NCBI GenBank assembly: GCA_023664085.1
Contig: JAMPGE010000003.1
Span: 1-55,909, forward strand
Length of the DNA stretch: 55,909 bases
Direction: 5' to 3'
Source: Muribaculum sp.
GTDB taxonomy: Bacteria > Bacteroidota > Bacteroidia > Bacteroidales > Muribaculaceae
How positions within the stretch are numbered: position 1 is the stretch's first letter; each line of letters starts with the position of its first letter. A program made the position numbers and the translations under genes. The notes beneath the pieces are model-generated. The model made no database searches. It was not told where the DNA came from and saw only the letters and a list, made by a program, of their open reading frames with translations. This document shows positions 52,714 through 55,909 of the stretch, one piece after another.

Positions 52714-52744
52714 TTTTCTATAGGTTTGTTAAGAATTTTGTAAA

Positions 52745-52802
52745 GAAGTGATTTAAACTTATTAAGAAAACTAAAGAATTGTTTGAAAATTTAAATCACT
52801 TC
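52745..52802. repeat. 58-bp inverted-repeat element in a gene leader
   Basis: GAAGTGATTTAAA (52745-52757) and its exact inverse TTTAAATCACTTC (52790-52802) bound an AT-rich core. The outer part (GAAGTGATTTAAACTTATT) resembles the end of the element at 30797 (GAAGTTGTCTAAACTTATT). It lies upstream of the secreted-protein gene at 50842, probably overlapping its promoter (minus-strand TAGTTTTC, one base off consensus). Confidence 0.6.
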
Positions 52803-52834
52803 AATCAGGTTTCGGTAAATACCGAAACCTGATT
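52803..52834 (-). terminator. Long hairpin after the second Ig-like gene
   Basis: AATCAGGTTTCGGTA-AA-TACCGAAACCTGATT, a 15-bp perfect stem 20 bp after the stop codon. There is no T tract on the minus strand, but the stem is strong. Confidence 0.78.
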
Positions 52835-52853
52835 GTTTTATTGGTTGATTGGT

Positions 52854-55373
52854 TTATTTCTTTACGATCACCTTCTTGCCGTTGATGATATAGAAACCGG
52901 GCTCAAGAGCGCCGAGGGCATCGGCGGCTGCATTGCGGAGCACAACCTTACCGTCGAGAGTTACCACAGTGAAGGAATTGTCGGCACCGATGAAGTCTAC
53001 ACCGTCGGCGTTGTTGTCAATAAATATCTTGGCGGAATATGCGGCGGGGTTGAGGAATGCCAAAGCAGATGTGGCGTTGCTGCTGCCGAACTGAATGCTG
53101 TTGGCGGGGAATTCTATAGTATAGAATTCGGAAGTTTCGGGCAGAGTGGTTCCTGAGGGGATCTTCACGGTAAAGGCTTTCTGGGTGCCGTCGGGAGTTG
53201 AGAATGACAGATTGGCCACGTTCTCGCCGGCAGCGTTCTTCAGCACGGGAGATTCAACTGTCCAGGCCTCGTTGGTGCCGGGCACATAGCAGGACTGCTC
53301 GAATGTGCAGAGGATTGCGCTTGAAAGGAACTCTTCGGCAGTATACTTTTTATCGGGGTTGATTTCCTCGCCGTCGAGAGTAAATACGGGAGTCTTGGGA
53401 GTGTGCATTCCGAAGAATACGCTCACTTCGGTATTGGGGATAGCCTCGGCGCCGTTTTCGGAGATCATCCAAGAGCCTGCCGGGATTGTGATGCCGAAAT
53501 AGTAACCGGAGCTGAAGGCGGTCACGAAAGGAGTATTGTATTTGAGCACCACCTTGTTGCCATCCAGAGTAACATCGGGATAGTTATTGTTGATAGAGCC
53601 GGAGAGAGACGTCACAGAGCCGTTCTTTCCATGTGCTGTAGTAGCATTCTTAACGGTGGTATAGCCGTTGGCGAAGCCCGATGCTTTGAAAGTGGGAGCC
53701 TGAGTGAGCACAGAGCCTTCTGGATACAACAATATGATTTCCTTGATTTCGGAGAGGTCCTGATCGGGGTCATCCCAAACCTGTACGGGCATTGTGGTAA
53801 AGGATTTGAATTCGGGGATATAAGCCTTGATGGTAAAGGCGGGGTTGGTGACGTCGCCGCTCTTGAAGACACCGGCGGGGTATTCGAAGGTATACACGCC
53901 CGTTTCTTTGGTAGAGGCGGAGAGCATCTTTATAGTAACTGCTGTGGCGGTCTTTCCACCCTTGACGCTGGAAGTAGTGCTGCCGGACTTGACGGTATTG
54001 ATCTGCTTGCCGTCTTTCTTGACGATGATGTCGGCATTCTCGTTGACCATGGTCACTTTAGTACCGAAAGTGAGGGTTACACTCTGAATCGAAGTGGCCA
54101 CGCCGTTCATAGCGGGAGAGGACTTAAAGGGGAGCAGCTCGGTGGTGCCGTCGGTGATAACGAGGGGTATATCCACGGCAGTATTCTTCACGTTGTTGTC
54201 ATTAATCAGGAGATTGGCAGGAATGCTAAGCACGTAATTGCCGGAGATGAGATACTTCACATTGCTGGCATAAGTGGTGGAAACCTTCGGTACGAGAGTG
54301 AGCACCTTGCCTGTGGAGTTGATTTCGCCTACGTTGTACTGCATCACGGTAGCACCGTCTATTTTAAGGCTGATAATGCCATTGGGGTTGCTGATCTTTA
54401 CAGACTGTGCGCACTGGATTTTGGGAGACTCCATGGAGGCGGCGGTGGCGGGAGACTTCACCTTCCAGTCGCTGGCTGCGAAAGCGCGCAGAGCGTAGTT
54501 GCCGAGAGTGAGGGCCACGTTGGCGTTGGCGCCCTGAGCGGAAGTCACTGTCCATTCACCGGCGGGCACGGAGATGTAATAATAAAGCTGCTCGATTTTA
54601 GCGGAAGAAGCTTGAATGTCTTCTGTGGCGTTAAGCTTGAGAGTGACGGTGTTGCCGCTTACGGAAGGGGTATAGGTGCCGACCACGGTTTCGTTGTTGG
54701 TGTTTCCCTCGGCATCGGCGGCGGCGGCATTGTCATGCTTGATAAGCTGGATGGCGCCTGCATTGGCATTCAGGGCAATGGCGGAAGCATCGGCATAAGT
54801 AATGGTGATGTTCTGCATGGCTCCCACGCTTACCTCACCGGGAGCGGGAGACACTGTGTAGGGATCGGAATAAACCAAACGGAATTTAAGGTTCAGGGCC
54901 TGGGAATAGGAGTCGGTGGCTTCGGCGTCGTTATCGCCGGCTTCTCCCTTTACCGGGCCGGAGGCGATGCCGCGCGGAAGGCTTACGGTATACTGGCCGG
55001 CTTCTGTGAGGGGCTCGTTAAGATTTACGATCAGACGGGTGATGTAACGGCTGTCGGCATAAACCTTCGCAGTGTTTTCGACATCAATGGTCTGAACGGT
55101 AGTGCCGTCTTTTGACACGGTGATGTTTCCGACCTCACGGTTTACGGATATACCGTTGTCGCTGGTTCCCAGATTGTAATCGATGTAGATCTGGCTGAGG
55201 TTGTCGGAGGTGGGAACAGAGGCATTGGCCGCGGGATAGGTGGCCTTTACCGGGAGGACGGGAGCATCTGCCGGGATCTCGGCAAATTGCGGAGCGGACT
55301 GCGACAGCGCGAAAGCTGTGGCGCAAGCGGCGCCGGCTACGAGAATACCGGAAATAAGTACTGATTTCTTCAT
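52854..55373 (-). CDS. Very large secreted Ig-like repeat protein with sorting-like tail
   Basis: An 839-residue protein with a signal peptide (about 1-22, ATAFA/LSQ). It has seven or so beta-sandwich modules of about 100 residues, each with a strand-loop pattern ending in forms such as GVYTFEYPAGVF and GNYVLSIPANLL. The end (VVTLDGKVVLRNAAADALGA, then EPGFYIINGKKVIVKK) is the sorting-like tail. It is a tandem paralog of the next gene downstream. Its leader has a -7 box TAATTTTG. Confidence 0.85.
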   Translation of the reverse strand: MKKSVLISGILVAGAACATAFALSQSAPQFAEIPADAPVLPVKATYPAANASVPTSDNLSQIYIDYNLGTSDNGISVNREVGNITVSKDGTTVQTIDVENTAKVYADSRYITRLIVNLNEPLTEAGQYTVSLPRGIASGPVKGEAGDNDAEATDSYSQALNLKFRLVYSDPYTVSPAPGEVSVGAMQNITITYADASAIALNANAGAIQLIKHDNAAAADAEGNTNNETVVGTYTPSVSGNTVTLKLNATEDIQASSAKIEQLYYYISVPAGEWTVTSAQGANANVALTLGNYALRAFAASDWKVKSPATAASMESPKIQCAQSVKISNPNGIISLKIDGATVMQYNVGEINSTGKVLTLVPKVSTTYASNVKYLISGNYVLSIPANLLINDNNVKNTAVDIPLVITDGTTELLPFKSSPAMNGVATSIQSVTLTFGTKVTMVNENADIIVKKDGKQINTVKSGSTTSSVKGGKTATAVTIKMLSASTKETGVYTFEYPAGVFKSGDVTNPAFTIKAYIPEFKSFTTMPVQVWDDPDQDLSEIKEIILLYPEGSVLTQAPTFKASGFANGYTTVKNATTAHGKNGSVTSLSGSINNNYPDVTLDGNKVVLKYNTPFVTAFSSGYYFGITIPAGSWMISENGAEAIPNTEVSVFFGMHTPKTPVFTLDGEEINPDKKYTAEEFLSSAILCTFEQSCYVPGTNEAWTVESPVLKNAAGENVANLSFSTPDGTQKAFTVKIPSGTTLPETSEFYTIEFPANSIQFGSSNATSALAFLNPAAYSAKIFIDNNADGVDFIGADNSFTVVTLDGKVVLRNAAADALGALEPGFYIINGKKVIVKK

Positions 55374-55448
55374 AGATTATGTTATTATTATTGGAATATT
55401 AGGCTTGGTTGAGATATCGATGTAAGGAGAAAGCGAGTATCTGAAACG

Positions 55449-55456
55449 CAAAATTA
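55449..55456 (-). promoter_or_regulatory. Promoter -7 box of the large secreted protein gene
   Basis: Minus-strand TAATTTTG, about 76 bp before the start codon. The -33 region is AT-rich without a good TTTG at the right spacing. Confidence 0.55.
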
Positions 55457-55500
55457 ATCTTTATTTTCAAATTTCTATAATTTTTTCGAAAAAATATAAA

Positions 55501-55527
55501 AAAAGTTTCGGCGGGGCCGAAACTTTT
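55501..55527 (-). terminator. Terminator, probably of a gene right of the window
   Basis: AAAAGTTTCGG-CGGGG-CCGAAACTTTT; on the minus strand it is followed by TTTATATTTTTT. It lies upstream of the Ig-like gene, so on the minus strand it would end a transcript entering from beyond 55909. In that case the 9-bp array at 55559 lies in that transcript's 3' region. Confidence 0.8.
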
Positions 55528-55558
55528 TGGCTTATGAGTTTATTCGGATTATCGGGGG

Positions 55559-55909
55559 GGATGGGGCTGATGGGCCTGATGGGGCTGATGGGGCTGATGG
55601 GGCTGATGGGGCTAATGGGGCTGATGGGGCCGATGGGCTTCCGGGCTGATGGGGCTGATGGGGCTGATGGGGCTGATGGGGCTGATGGGGCTGATGGGGC
55701 CGATGGGGCCGATGGGGCCGATGTGGCTAATGGGGCTGATGGGGCTAATGGGCCTGATGGGCCCGATGGGGCTTGTGGGCCTGATGGGTCTTATGGGGCC
55801 GATGGGGCTAATGGAGCTGATGGGGCTAATGGGCCTGATGGGCCTGATGGGGCCGATGGGGCTGATGGGGCTGATGGGGCTGATGGGGCCGATGGGGCCG
55901 ATGGGGCCG
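55559..55909 (+). repeat. 9-bp tandem repeat array 3 (GATGGGGCT), cut by window end
   Basis: At least 38 copies of GATGGGGCT/GATGGGGCC/AATGGGGCT, broken once near 55637-55645 (CTTCCGG). It continues to the window edge. Runs of GGGG every 9 bp on plus could form G-quadruplexes. One frame is blocked by stops and the others give simple repeats; no gene is called. Confidence 0.93.

Overview
The window reads as chromosome from a gut Bacteroidales bacterium, most likely Muribaculaceae or a close relative (inference). The evidence is the Bacteroidetes promoter form TTTG-N19/20-TAnnTTTG, seen intact at several genes (for example 26779-26809, 40596-40626 and 43716-43746), the lack of strong Shine-Dalgarno sites, secreted proteins that end in a short sorting-tail-like module (forms such as GIYIINGKKVVLRK), an anaerobic Vor/Nfn ferredoxin metabolism, and AT-rich intergenic DNA full of short tandem repeats.

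Left third (about 0.5-20 kb): one long minus-strand gene train. It starts with an SrfB-like Hsp70/actin-fold ATPase (16657-19827) and an SrfC-like P-loop GTPase (13617-16553). These are followed by a membrane-anchored subtilisin-like protease, a multi-pass membrane protein, a second P-loop GTPase, a large single-pass membrane protein and a run of small envelope proteins of unknown family, several of them overlapping by 4 bp. It ends with a DUF1294 membrane protein and a DUF2135-like lipoprotein, and then a sensor histidine kinase. No type III secretion genes are present. This is the strongest candidate in the window for an undescribed multi-component system: a nucleotide-driven, membrane-spanning machine with a periplasmic protease.

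20-27.5 kb: a thioredoxin (CPHC), a VKOR-type oxidase and a 50-residue peptide form a small disulfide or peptide module. They are followed by a secreted lamin-tail protein, a signal-peptide protein, a protein with a phage-tail-like C-terminus, a probable small RNA locus and an orphan acidic protein. 27.5-40.6 kb: core anaerobic metabolism (2-oxoacid:ferredoxin oxidoreductase vor genes, GAPDH, Nfn transhydrogenase) interleaved with a sirtuin, MscL, secreted proteins and luxS. The order nfnA-nfnB-secreted protein-luxS looks like a single operon.

40.7-50.6 kb: two glycosyltransferases, tRNA-Lys(CTT), tRNA-Pro(CGG), a CCA-adding-type enzyme, an M24 peptidase, a SemiSWEET sugar transporter, a NudC-like Nudix hydrolase, a MenA-like prenyltransferase and a YeiH-family transporter. 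50.8-55.4 kb: two large tandem secreted Ig-like paralogs. Their tails and modules resemble the secreted protein next to luxS.

The intergenic DNA is unusually structured. It holds three 9-bp G-rich minisatellites, one 10-bp array, several heptamer arrays, and at least three families of small inverted-repeat elements without genes (MITE-like). One element end lies in the leader of the srf-like operon. All functional statements come from reading sequence and motifs; no database search was run.
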